From NCBI GenBank assembly GCA_964559575.1, contig CAZLGQ010000010.1, positions 1 through 14,444 of the forward strand: 14,444 nt of DNA. The letters are read 5' to 3'. The notes beneath the pieces were generated by a model. The model was not told where the DNA came from and made no database searches. It saw only the letters and a program-made list of their open reading frames with translations. The stretch is from SKVL01 sp964559575. Its GTDB lineage: Bacteria; Patescibacteriota; Minisyncoccia; Phycocordibacterales; CSBR16-193. Position numbers and translations under genes: made by a program. How positions within the stretch are numbered: position 1 is the stretch's first letter; each line of letters starts with the position of its first letter. Below, in pieces: positions 1-6,834 of the stretch.

Positions 1-882
1 TCCGGAAGTGTCTTTTCTCCGGGTTCGGTTATGAAACTTTTTATGGCAGCTGGTATTCTTGAAGAAGGTTTAATAGATCCATCAGAAAAAGTAGATAGTC
101 CGAGTACTATTTCTATACCTAATCCTTATGATCCTTCTAATCCAACTGTTTTTCGTGATTGGCAAAGACATGGAAGTGTTGATCTTTATGAGGCTTTAGC
201 TGTTTCGTCTAATATTTACTTTTATAAGTTAGGAGGAGGGTATGAGGATCAGGATGGATTGGGTATATCCAGGATTGAAGATTATATGAGAACTTTTGGT
301 TTTGAGGAAAAAACTGGCAGTGTTTTTTCAGAGAAAACAGGAGTAATTCCAACACCGGCTTGGAAGCAAAAAAATTTTGAAGATGGAATATGGAGAGTTG
401 GGGATACTTACAATACTTCAATAGGTCAATTTGGTTTTCAAGTTACTCCATTACAAGTTTTAAGAGGTGTGGCTTCTATTGCTAATGATGGGTATCTTTT
501 AAATCCGGTATTACTTTCAAATTCTGAAACTGAAAAAAATAAAATAGATATAGAAAAAAGAAATCTTGAAAAGATTAGAAAAGGAATGCGTTTGGCGGTA
601 ACGGAAGGTACTGCAGTTGGTTTGAATACTCCGAATGTAAAAGTAGCTGCTAAAACAGGAACTGCACAAACCGGTTCTAAAAATCAAAGTATGAATTCTT
701 GGATAGTAGGATTTTTTCCTTATGAAGAACCAAGATTTGCTTTTACTGTAATGTTAGATGAATCTCCAAGTGGAACATTAAGAGGTGGTGTGTATGTTAT
801 GAGACAGATATTGGATTGGATGGCCGAAAATACTCCACATTATTTGGAAGGATCAAAAAACACAGAAGAGTCATTGGAATAA
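1..882 (+). CDS. mrdA: Penicillin-binding protein 2 (elongation-type transpeptidase), 5'-truncated by window edge
   Basis: Class B penicillin-binding protein, the D,D-transpeptidase that cross-links peptidoglycan during elongation with RodA. The reading frame is open from base 1, so the apparent ATG at 31 is internal; about 293 C-terminal codons are present. All three active-site motifs of the family are visible: SxxK as S-V-M-K (serine codon 25-27, lysine 34-36) in the context SPGSVMK, SxN as S-S-N (205-213), and K-T-G followed by TAQ (652-660). The fold after SxxK (AAGILEEGLI, then a YEALAVSSN-like helix) is that of PBP2. The N-terminal membrane anchor and dimerisation domain lie outside the window. 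The only close alternative is a FtsI/PBP3 paralogue; a separate FtsI-type gene in the division operon at 3317 makes the elongation role more likely. No terminator is visible before greA. Confidence 0.85.
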   Translation, partial: SGSVFSPGSVMKLFMAAGILEEGLIDPSEKVDSPSTISIPNPYDPSNPTVFRDWQRHGSVDLYEALAVSSNIYFYKLGGGYEDQDGLGISRIEDYMRTFGFEEKTGSVFSEKTGVIPTPAWKQKNFEDGIWRVGDTYNTSIGQFGFQVTPLQVLRGVASIANDGYLLNPVLLSNSETEKNKIDIEKRNLEKIRKGMRLAVTEGTAVGLNTPNVKVAAKTGTAQTGSKNQSMNSWIVGFFPYEEPRFAFTVMLDESPSGTLRGGVYVMRQILDWMAENTPHYLEGSKNTEESLE

Positions 883-897
883 TTTTAGATCTTTTGT

Positions 898-926
898 TTG
901 ATTTTTAAAAGAGTCTGATCTATAAT
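898..926 (+). promoter_or_regulatory. Sigma-70-type promoter of greA
   Basis: A TTGATT -35 (898-903) and a perfect TATAAT -10 (921-926) are separated by 17 bp, between the mrdA stop and greA. Transcription would start near 933, giving a leader of about 22 nt. It suggests greA can be transcribed on its own as well as by read-through from mrdA. Confidence 0.65.
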
Positions 927-954
927 TCCTTGAATAGTTAATTTAATAAAATAT

Positions 955-1428
955 ATGAATGCAAAAAATCAAAAAGAACATTTAAGTCAAGATAAATATG
1001 AAGAGTTCAAAAAAGAACTTGAAGAGTTAAAAACTAAAAAGAGAAAAGAAGTAGCTGAGCAGTTAGAGTATGCTAAATCTCTGGGAGATCTTTCTGAAAA
1101 TGCCGAATATCATGAAGCAAGAGATAATCAAGCACAGATAGAAGACAGGATATCCAAACTTGAAACAATGCTTCAAAATGTTGAGATCATTTCTGATAAA
1201 CATTCCGATAGGGTGGTTGTGGGTTCAACTGTGGTTGTTGATATGATTGAATCAGGTGAAACTAAAACTTTTAAGGTGGTTGGTTCAGAAGAAATAGATG
1301 CAGATGAAGGCAAGATATCATTTAATTCACCTTTTGGGTCAGCGCTTATGGGTAGAGCCAAAGGTGATGATGTTGTTGTAAATACACCAAGAGGTGAACT
1401 GAAATGTAGGGTAGTAGATCTAAAGTAG
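955..1428 (+). CDS. greA: Transcription elongation factor GreA
   Basis: Binds the secondary channel of RNA polymerase and stimulates cleavage of backtracked transcripts. The protein is 157 residues, the usual GreA length. Residues 1-75 are a charged antiparallel coiled coil carrying the signature G-D-L-S-E-N-A-E-Y at 44-52; its acidic tip residues (D45 and E48) correspond to those that position the catalytic magnesium in GreA. The C-terminal FKBP-like domain (about 85-157) includes the typical segments around ISFNSPFGSALMG and a PRGE-like end. The start is chosen because the coiled coil begins directly after it; no Shine-Dalgarno sequence precedes it. It has its own promoter (898-926) and ends before a strong hairpin terminator (1451-1477), so it appears monocistronic. 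Confidence 0.95.
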   Translation: MNAKNQKEHLSQDKYEEFKKELEELKTKKRKEVAEQLEYAKSLGDLSENAEYHEARDNQAQIEDRISKLETMLQNVEIISDKHSDRVVVGSTVVVDMIESGETKTFKVVGSEEIDADEGKISFNSPFGSALMGRAKGDDVVVNTPRGELKCRVVDLK

Positions 1429-1450
1429 AGTATTTTTAAGCTTGTCTTTT

Positions 1451-1477
1451 AAAACCGCTTTTTATAGCGGTTTTTTT
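1451..1477 (+). terminator. Rho-independent terminator after greA
   Basis: Nine-base-pair perfect stem AAAACCGCT (1451-1459) with AGCGGTTTT (1466-1474), a 6-nt loop, and a run of seven T from 1471. It separates greA from the division operon that follows. Confidence 0.9.
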
Positions 1478-1505
1478 AATTTGTGGATAAGATTAATAGT
1501 GCAAA

Positions 1506-1556
1506 GTGGTAATATGTGGTATATAATAGTACTCAAGTGGTAGATAGTGGTATAAA
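1506..1556 (+). promoter_or_regulatory. mraZ operon promoter overlapped by a putative MraZ operator (four GTGGT boxes)
   Basis: GTGGT occurs at 1506, 1516, 1537 and 1547, i.e. two pairs each with 10-bp spacing, 21 bp apart; a weaker GTGGA lies at 1483. Known MraZ operators are direct repeats with one box per helical turn just upstream of mraZ, so these are probably the autoregulatory sites. A perfect TATAAT -10 at 1522-1527 lies between the two pairs, with no good -35 but the upstream boxes where one would be. A second possible extended -10 (TGG then TATAAA, 1548-1556) overlaps the last box. Occupied boxes would cover both the promoter and the start site. Operator identity is inferred from position and phasing. 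Confidence 0.75.
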
Positions 1557-1571
1557 ATATTAATTTTTATA

Positions 1572-2006
1572 ATGTTAATAGGAGAATATACACATACAAT
1601 TGACGGTAAAAAAAGAGTAGCTTTACCGGCAAAATTTAGAAAAGAAATAGGGAAAAAAATGGTGATAACACACGGTTTAGATGGTTGTTTATTTCTCTAT
1701 CCGGTTTCTGAATGGAAAGAGATATCTAAAAAACTTGCTGATATGGGTATGGCTCAAGCAGATATTCGTGGATTTAATCGTTTTATTTTATCAGGTGCAG
1801 TTGAGGTTGAGGTTGATTCTTTAGGTAGGATCTTAGTGCCTGATTTTTTGTGTAAATTTGCCGGTCTACGTCAGAAGGTTGTTTTTGCGGGAGTACATAA
1901 TCGTATTGAAGTTTGGGATGAACGTAAATGGAAAGAATATAAAAAACGTATAAACAGTAAAGCGGATATGATGGCTGAAAAGTTAGGTGAAACCGGAATG
2001 CTTTAG
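1572..2006 (+). CDS. mraZ: MraZ, DNA-binding regulator of the division/cell-wall cluster
   Basis: AbrB/MraZ-type transcription factor that binds repeats upstream of its own gene and controls the mra (dcw) operon. The 144-residue protein has the expected start (M-L-I-G-E-Y, then H-T-I-D) and two tandem MraZ half-domains, each with the D-x-K/R-x-R motif: D-G-K-K-R-V near residue 12 and D-S-L-G-R-I in the second half, each followed by a short segment with P. It is the first gene of the operon, 4 bp before rsmH, with putative operator boxes immediately upstream (1506-1551). The start codon ATG at 1572 has no Shine-Dalgarno sequence, but the conserved N terminus begins exactly there. The family's second known role, antagonising RsmH, fits the adjacency. 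Confidence 0.95.
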   Translation: MLIGEYTHTIDGKKRVALPAKFRKEIGKKMVITHGLDGCLFLYPVSEWKEISKKLADMGMAQADIRGFNRFILSGAVEVEVDSLGRILVPDFLCKFAGLRQKVVFAGVHNRIEVWDERKWKEYKKRINSKADMMAEKLGETGML

Positions 2007-2010
2007 TTTT

Positions 2011-2901
2011 ATGCACGTACCTGTTCTTTTAAAAGAGACTCTGGATAATCTCCAGATACAAAAAAAAGATATTGTAGTTGATGCCACTTTAGGGGGTGGG
2101 GGTTTTGTAGAAAACATTTGTAAAAAATTTGGTAAAGAAATTACTGTTATTGGTTTGGATGTTGATTCTGATGCCATTTCTAGAACTAAAGATCTTTTAG
2201 CTGATCTTGATCATAATGTTTTTTTAAAAACCTCTAACTTTGCAGATATAAAAGATGTCTTAAACGAGTTGGGGTTTAGTGAGGTAAATAAAGTGGTTTT
2301 TGATCTGGGACTTTCTTCTTTTCAAATAGATGATTCAGGTAGAGGTTTTAGTTTTCAAAAAAATGAACCTTTAAAAATGACATTTTCTAAGGATCATTCT
2401 TTAGAAAATGTTACCGCGGAAGATATTGTAAATACTTGGAGTGAAGATGTTTTGAAAACGATACTATCTGTTTATGGTGAAGAAGTTTTTTCAGGAAGAA
2501 TAAGTAAGGGAATAGTTGAAGCTAGAAAAAAAGAAAGAATAAAAAATACTTTTGATCTTGTAAAAGTAATAGAAGATTCGGTTCCCAAGGGTTATAAAAA
2601 AGGCAAAATAAATCCGGCTACAAAAACTTTTCAGGCATTAAGAATTTCTGTAAATGATGAAATAACAGCACTGGAAAAAGGTTTAAAGGAATCTTTTGAA
2701 AAATTGTCAGTTGGTGGTCGAATTGCAGTAATTTCTTTTCATAGTTTAGAAGATAGGATCGTAAAAAGATATTTTTTGGAAAAAGAAAAAAATGGTTTAG
2801 GTAAGAGGATCACTAAAAAACCAATAAGACCTACCAGAGAAGAAATTTTAAATAATAAAAGATCCAGAAGCGCCAAGTTAAGAGTTATAGAAAAAAATTA
2901 A
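2011..2901 (+). CDS. rsmH: 16S rRNA (cytosine-1402-N4)-methyltransferase RsmH
   Basis: SAM-dependent methyltransferase that modifies C1402 in the decoding centre of 16S rRNA (formerly MraW). Visible motifs: the N-terminal M-H-V-P-V-L-L-K-E signature, SAM motif I as D-A-T-L-G-G-G-G, the D-L-G-L-S-S-F-Q-I-D segment followed by G-R-G-F-S-F, T-F-Q-A-L-R-I-x-V-N-D-E, and I-S-F-H-S-L-E-D-R-I-V-K near the C terminus. Length is 296 residues, close to the family norm. An in-frame GTG at 1987 would add eight residues overlapping mraZ; ATG 2011 is preferred because the family N terminus starts there and the gap to mraZ is then 4 bp. Translational coupling with mraZ is likely. Confidence 0.95.
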   Translation: MHVPVLLKETLDNLQIQKKDIVVDATLGGGGFVENICKKFGKEITVIGLDVDSDAISRTKDLLADLDHNVFLKTSNFADIKDVLNELGFSEVNKVVFDLGLSSFQIDDSGRGFSFQKNEPLKMTFSKDHSLENVTAEDIVNTWSEDVLKTILSVYGEEVFSGRISKGIVEARKKERIKNTFDLVKVIEDSVPKGYKKGKINPATKTFQALRISVNDEITALEKGLKESFEKLSVGGRIAVISFHSLEDRIVKRYFLEKEKNGLGKRITKKPIRPTREEILNNKRSRSAKLRVIEKN

Positions 2902-2941
2902 CAAAATAAAAATTATTAGTATTAATAGTAAATAAAAGATC

Positions 2942-3292
2942 ATGACAAAAAAAATGACAAAAAAAATAAATATCTGGTTTTTTGATCTTTTCAAAAATGA
3001 TTGTGAAAAGAAAAGAAAACCTGTTATGATCTTTATGTTCTCCTTATTTTTATTTATGTGTTTGCTTTATTCTTTTTTCTTAACACAGACTATTTCAAAT
3101 ACAGTTGCCTATCAAGAAATTGAAAGTGAGATACCAAAAATAAACGCCGAACTTCAAAAGAAAAAATTTGAATATATTTTAATAAAAAATGATTTAAACA
3201 GAGAAATGGCTGAAGATTTTAATCTAGTAAGTTTAGATAATAGTTCTGTAGAATATATAACCAGAGATTCTATTGGTTTTTATGAGGAATAA
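2942..3292 (+). CDS. ftsL: FtsL-like single-pass division protein
   Basis: Small (116 residues) bitopic membrane protein in the exact place of ftsL, between rsmH and ftsI. A lysine-rich cytoplasmic tail (about 1-26) is followed by one hydrophobic segment (about 27-48) and a short extracytoplasmic helix with coiled-coil character (about 55-90, rich in E, K, I and L). The last residues, around RDSIGFYEE, resemble the conserved end of FtsL/DivIC-type proteins only loosely. FtsL proteins are poorly conserved in sequence, so the call rests on topology and position. In other bacteria FtsL recruits and activates FtsW-FtsI at the septum. A second in-frame ATG at 2954 is a possible start. The gap from rsmH is 40 bp. 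Confidence 0.7.
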   Translation: MTKKMTKKINIWFFDLFKNDCEKKRKPVMIFMFSLFLFMCLLYSFFLTQTISNTVAYQEIESEIPKINAELQKKKFEYILIKNDLNREMAEDFNLVSLDNSSVEYITRDSIGFYEE

Positions 3293-3316
3293 GGGTCTAA
3301 ATTAATTTTAGTTAAA

Positions 3317-5017
3317 ATGAATAAGTTCAGAATTTATCTTCTTTTAGGTGGAATGATGTTTTTTTCTTTGCTTTTAGGTGGAAGACTTTTTTTTATTCAA
3401 GTTGTTAATGCAGATCTTTATTTATCTAAAGCTGAAGATCAGTATGTGAATAAAAATTATCATTTGTATAATAGAGGAGAAATATATTTTAGAAATAAAG
3501 ATGGAGATCTTATCTCTGCTGCAACCATTAAAAGTGGTTATTTTATTCAAATTAATCAGGATCATATAATGGATCCTGATTTGGTTTTTGAAAATTTAAA
3601 CTCAGTAGTTGAAGTTGATGAGAGTAATTTTAATAAAGCTATGGAGGGTGCTAATAATATAGCTATAGCATCTAATATAAATCAAGAAGAGGCTGAGAAA
3701 ATAAGAGAAATGAATTTACAAGGAGTAACCTTACATTCTCAACGGTGGCGTTTTTATCCCGGAAATAGAGTGGCTTCCCATGTATTGGGTTTAGTTTCGT
3801 TTGAAGGTCATAATAAAAAAGGTAGTTATGGATTGGAAAGATATTATGAAGATGTTTTAAATAGACCCGACAGTCAATATCAAGTTAATTTGTTTGCCAA
3901 AATTTTTGATAATAAAACTAAAGATCAAATGGATGTTAATGACCAAGAAGGAGATATTATTACCACTATAGAACCGATGATTCAATCTATTTTAGAAGAA
4001 GAGCTTAGAGGTATTCAGGATAAATGGAAATCAAGATCAATAGGGGGAATAATTATTAATCCTAATACGGGGGAAGTAAAGTCAATGGCTCTTTTACCTA
4101 ACTTTGATCCTAATGATTTTTCATCCGAATCTTCAGTTTCTGTTTTTTCAAATCTGTTAGTAGAAGGCGTTTATGAGATGGGTTCTGTTGTAAAGCCTTT
4201 AACTATAGCTGCAGGATTGGATTCTGGGGTTGTAGAACCTGATAGTACCTATTTTGATCCCGGAAGCATACAGATAGATGGTTATACTATCTCTAATTTT
4301 GATGGTCGTGGATATGGAGAGGTAACTATGCAGGAAGTTTTGAATAGATCTGTAAATACCGGAGTTGTTCATGTAATGGATGAAATGGGAACTGATGTTT
4401 TTTCTGATTATATTAGAGGATTTGGTTTGGATTCAAAAACAGAAATAGATCTACCGTCTGAGGCAAATAATATTATAAGAAACTTTGATAGTCCGAGGAG
4501 GGTAGAGTTTGCAACTGCTTCTTTTGGTCAAGGAGTTGCTTTTACTCCGATAGCTATGACAAGGGCTTTAGGGGTTTTGGCTAATGGTGGTTATTTAGTA
4601 GATCCTTATTTAGTTGAGGGTATTCAAAAAAAAGATGGCGAAATAATAAAGGTAAATAATGGAGATCGTGATAAAGAAAGAGTAATATCAGAAGATACTT
4701 CCAAAAAGATATCCAGGATGCTTGTTAATACAGTAGATGAAGCTTTACTTGAGGGTACTGTTTCTCTTCCGAGATATAATGTTGCTGCAAAAACAGGTAC
4801 TGCTCAGATACCTTATGAAGATAGAAGAGGATATAGAGATGATGCCTTTTTGCATTCTTTTTTTGGTTATTTCCCAGCTTATGATCCCGAATTTCTTATT
4901 TTCTTGTATCACATAGAACCACAAGGAGCTCAGTACGCTTCTCAAACATTAACGGAGTCTTTTATGAATATTGTTAATTTTTTGATACAGTATAATAACA
5001 TAAGTCCAGATAGATAA
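3317..5017 (+). CDS. ftsI: FtsI-type septal peptidoglycan transpeptidase (class B PBP)
   Basis: D,D-transpeptidase expected to cross-link septal peptidoglycan with FtsW. The 566-residue protein has a short cytoplasmic start, one membrane anchor (about 6-30), a PBP dimerisation domain (beginning with the R-G-x-I-Y-F-R segment near 53) and a C-terminal transpeptidase domain. Active-site motifs are complete: S290-V-V-K293, S345-V-N347 and K492-T-G494. There is no PASTA domain. It lies 24 bp after the FtsL-like gene and 6 bp before murF, so it belongs to the mra operon. Position rather than sequence separates it from PBP2; a different class B PBP gene sits at the window start. No Shine-Dalgarno sequence is visible at ATG 3317. 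Confidence 0.9.
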   Translation: MNKFRIYLLLGGMMFFSLLLGGRLFFIQVVNADLYLSKAEDQYVNKNYHLYNRGEIYFRNKDGDLISAATIKSGYFIQINQDHIMDPDLVFENLNSVVEVDESNFNKAMEGANNIAIASNINQEEAEKIREMNLQGVTLHSQRWRFYPGNRVASHVLGLVSFEGHNKKGSYGLERYYEDVLNRPDSQYQVNLFAKIFDNKTKDQMDVNDQEGDIITTIEPMIQSILEEELRGIQDKWKSRSIGGIIINPNTGEVKSMALLPNFDPNDFSSESSVSVFSNLLVEGVYEMGSVVKPLTIAAGLDSGVVEPDSTYFDPGSIQIDGYTISNFDGRGYGEVTMQEVLNRSVNTGVVHVMDEMGTDVFSDYIRGFGLDSKTEIDLPSEANNIIRNFDSPRRVEFATASFGQGVAFTPIAMTRALGVLANGGYLVDPYLVEGIQKKDGEIIKVNNGDRDKERVISEDTSKKISRMLVNTVDEALLEGTVSLPRYNVAAKTGTAQIPYEDRRGYRDDAFLHSFFGYFPAYDPEFLIFLYHIEPQGAQYASQTLTESFMNIVNFLIQYNNISPDR

Positions 5018-5023
5018 AATTTT

Positions 5024-6310
5024 ATGAAAAAAATATTAAAATCCATTGTTATAAAGATAATAGAGTGGCAAGCTCAAACTGTTCTTAAAAGAAATAAACC
5101 TTATATCATAGCCATAACAGGTAATGTAGGTAAAACATCAACAAAAGAAGCTGTATATCAAGTTCTTTCATCTTCTTATCATGTAAGAAAGAGTCAAAAA
5201 AGTTTTAATAGTGAAATAGGAGTCCCTCTGACTATACTTGGTTGTCCCACAGGTTGGAGCAATCCATTTATTTGGTTTAGAAATATATTAAAAGGTTTTT
5301 GGGTTATTCTTTTTTCAAGAAATTATCCTAAATATTTAGTTTTAGAAGTAGGAGCTGATCAACCGGGAGATATTAAGAGAATATGTAGTTGGCTTTTTCC
5401 GGATGTAAGTGTTGTAACTGCTATAGGAGAAACTCCCGTTCATATTGAAAATTTTTCTTCCAGAGAAGAATTAATTGAAGAAAAAACCGAGTTAATAAGA
5501 TCCCTTAAATCCTCAGGGAGAGCTGTGTTGAATATTGATGATGAAGATGTTTATAATATGCGATCTTTTGTGGAAGGAGGTGTTTTGTTTTATGGTTTTT
5601 CTGAAAAAGCTGATATTAAGGCGTCTAACTATATTCATACTTATGATAAAGAGGGTCGTGTAAACGGTTTTTCATTTAAAATTAATTATAACGGTAACAG
5701 TGTCCCTTTTAGTTTTAAAGGTTTTTTAGGAAGACAACATGTTTATGCAGTATTGAGTAGTGTTTCGTTAGGTATATTACAAAACATTAATATGGTTGAT
5801 ATTAAAGAATCTTTGGTTAAATATATCCCTCAACCTGGTAGAGTTAATTTACTTAAAGGAAAAAGGAACTCAACCATTATTGATGATAGTTATAATTCTT
5901 CTCCTACTGCTATTAAGGCAGTTTTAAGAGAAATGAAAGAAATAGAAAGTACTGGAAGAAAGATCGTGATTTTGGGAGATATGATGGATTTAGGTAATTA
6001 TACTCATAAAGAGCACAGGAAAATGGTCTCACAAGCTTTAGAGTTTTGTGACTATTTGATAACAGTGGGTCCCAGAAGTAGAGTCGTTACAGAAGAAGTT
6101 GATGATGAGAAAAAAGATCGTGTTTTTGTTTTTTCCAATTCTGATAAGTTGGTAGAAAAGTTTCCTTTAGAGATAAATAGTAATGATTTAATACTTGTTA
6201 AGGGATCTCAGGCTGTTCGTATGGAGAAAGTTACTGAGATGATTTTAGATGATCAAAAGTTAGCTAAAGATCTTTTAGTAAGGCAAGATAATTATTGGAA
6301 GAAGATCTGA
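5024..6310 (+). CDS. murF: MurF-type Mur ligase lacking the N-terminal substrate-binding domain
   Basis: Mur ligase family; MurF adds D-Ala-D-Ala to UDP-MurNAc-tripeptide with ATP. The ATP-binding P-loop G-N-V-G-K-T-S-T is at residues 33-40, then F-N-S-E-I-G-V-P-L-T (61-70), E-V-G-A (108-111), I-D-D-S-Y-N-S-S-P (286-294), L-G-D-M-M-D-L-G (317-324) and K-G-S-Q-A-V-R-M-E (393-401), all typical of MurF. In standard MurF the P-loop lies near residue 105-110, so the roughly 80-residue UDP-binding domain is missing here; only an amphipathic helix (about 1-24) precedes it. An extra aromatic, hydrophobic segment (about 74-103) sits between the P-loop region and E-V-G-A. The exact acceptor is therefore uncertain. 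Last gene of the mra operon before the scaffold gap; stops with TGA. Confidence 0.8.
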   Translation: MKKILKSIVIKIIEWQAQTVLKRNKPYIIAITGNVGKTSTKEAVYQVLSSSYHVRKSQKSFNSEIGVPLTILGCPTGWSNPFIWFRNILKGFWVILFSRNYPKYLVLEVGADQPGDIKRICSWLFPDVSVVTAIGETPVHIENFSSREELIEEKTELIRSLKSSGRAVLNIDDEDVYNMRSFVEGGVLFYGFSEKADIKASNYIHTYDKEGRVNGFSFKINYNGNSVPFSFKGFLGRQHVYAVLSSVSLGILQNINMVDIKESLVKYIPQPGRVNLLKGKRNSTIIDDSYNSSPTAIKAVLREMKEIESTGRKIVILGDMMDLGNYTHKEHRKMVSQALEFCDYLITVGPRSRVVTEEVDDEKKDRVFVFSNSDKLVEKFPLEINSNDLILVKGSQAVRMEKVTEMILDDQKLAKDLLVRQDNYWKKI

Positions 6311-6416
6311 TTTGAATATTTGAAATTCATTATAAAGATGTTATTCTTTTTAATGTTATATTGAATGTTTTTTAAAAATTAGGTTGATAGTAATAAGTTT
6401 AAAAGCTTTAAAAAGA
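6311..6416. other. AT-rich intergenic stretch before the scaffold gap
   Basis: No gene, no clear terminator and no convincing promoter are visible between murF and the run of N. The operon may continue into the gap; mraY, murD or ftsW would be usual followers but none is visible in this window. Confidence 0.6.
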
Positions 6417-6516
6417 NNNNNNNNNNNNNNNNNNNNNNNNNNNNNNNNNNNNNNNNNNNNNNNNNNNNNNNNNNNNNNNNNNNNNNNNNNNNNNNNNNNN
6501 NNNNNNNNNNNNNNNN
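6417..6516. other. Scaffold gap of 100 N
   Basis: Exactly 100 undetermined bases, the usual placeholder for a join of unknown length. Order and distance of the two flanking contigs are therefore not proven by the sequence. Confidence 0.98.
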
Positions 6517-6571
6517 CTTGCTAAAATTAAATACTAGGCCCTATCGTCTAACGGTTAGGACGTAAGCTTCT
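6517..6571 (+). repeat. 55-bp direct repeat, copy 1 (leader plus tRNA-Glu 5' half)
   Basis: Identical over all 55 bases to 6780-6834, with an offset of 263 bp. It begins at the first base after the N gap, so its true left end cannot be seen. It holds 20 bp of leader and the first 35 bp of tRNA-Glu, ending inside the anticodon. Confidence 0.95.
6537..6571 (+). pseudogene. tRNA-Glu 5' half, interrupted in the anticodon
   Basis: The first 35 bases match the intact tRNA-Glu at 6800 exactly: 5' acceptor strand GGCCCTA, complete D arm, 5' anticodon strand TAAGC and loop bases TTCT. Identity stops after anticodon position 35. The next bases (from 6572) can still pair with the anticodon-stem strand as GCTTA, but no T arm or matching 3' acceptor strand (TAGGGTC) follows before the second copy. 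As it stands this is a broken copy. It could be the 5' exon of an interrupted tRNA if the downstream join is wrong. Confidence 0.65.
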
Positions 6572-6779
6572 AAAAGCTTAAAGAGGGGTGAGTATCGGCC
6601 GAAATAACAGCAGAGCACGAAGTGATCCGCTGTTATTTCGGACACAAGCAAACTGCTTTGCTTGTGTCCGATACGCAAGGCCGGAGCATATCTCGACTGA
6701 AAGGAGAGATAGCGAGGCGGGGTCGCGACCGAGCGAAGCGAGAGTTGTGACCGATTCCCTGGAATCGAACCCGCAAAGA
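6572..6779 (+). other. GC-rich, highly structured 208-bp block between the two tRNA-Glu repeats
   Basis: By hand count 110 of 208 bases are G or C (about 53%), against about one third around it. It is full of inverted repeats. Stem 6592-6598/6668-6674 (7 bp) encloses two hairpins with no unpaired junction base: 6599-6611/6629-6641 (13 bp) and 6642-6652/6657-6667 (11 bp). Next comes a hairpin 6689-6694/6706-6711. Stem 6717-6721/6770-6774 (5 bp) then encloses 6722-6729/6744-6751 (8 bp with two G-T pairs) and 6753-6758/6761-6766. This is the pattern of a structured RNA or of a palindrome-rich mobile sequence. I do not recognise the family: the group I core elements and a group II domain V are not visible. 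The open frame across it (6588-6800) looks accidental. Confidence 0.5.
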
Positions 6780-6834
6780 CTTGCTAAAATTAAATACTAG
6801 GCCCTATCGTCTAACGGTTAGGACGTAAGCTTCT
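6780..6834 (+). repeat. 55-bp direct repeat, copy 2 (leader plus tRNA-Glu 5' half)
   Basis: Second identical copy; here it continues directly into the 3' half of an intact tRNA-Glu. The repeat ends after anticodon position 35, where copy 2 continues with C and copy 1 with A. Confidence 0.95.

Noticed and set aside
1173..1361. Antisense frame within greA, and similar antisense frames in mrdA, mraZ, ftsI and dacA
   Set aside because: They lie inside well-supported genes and resemble no protein family.
1987..2010. GTG start of rsmH overlapping mraZ
   Set aside because: The conserved RsmH N terminus (M-H-V-P-V-L-L) begins at ATG 2011.
6311..6416. Reading TGA as an amino acid (code 25) to extend murF
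   Set aside because: Other genes are full length without any in-frame TGA, and murF already ends at the family's usual C terminus, so TGA acts as a stop here.
6572..6779. Group I or group II intron in tRNA-Glu
   Set aside because: The exon ends with T and the site is in the anticodon loop, which would fit group I, but the P/Q and R/S core motifs, a U-G pair at the 5' site and a matching 3' exon directly after the block are not visible; no group II domain V is seen. Kept only as an unidentified structured block.
6588..6800. Open frame of 70 codons across the structured block
   Set aside because: It overlaps the start of the intact tRNA and the repeat, its composition (Arg, Ser and Ala rich) merely reflects GC-rich hairpins, and no start signal precedes it.
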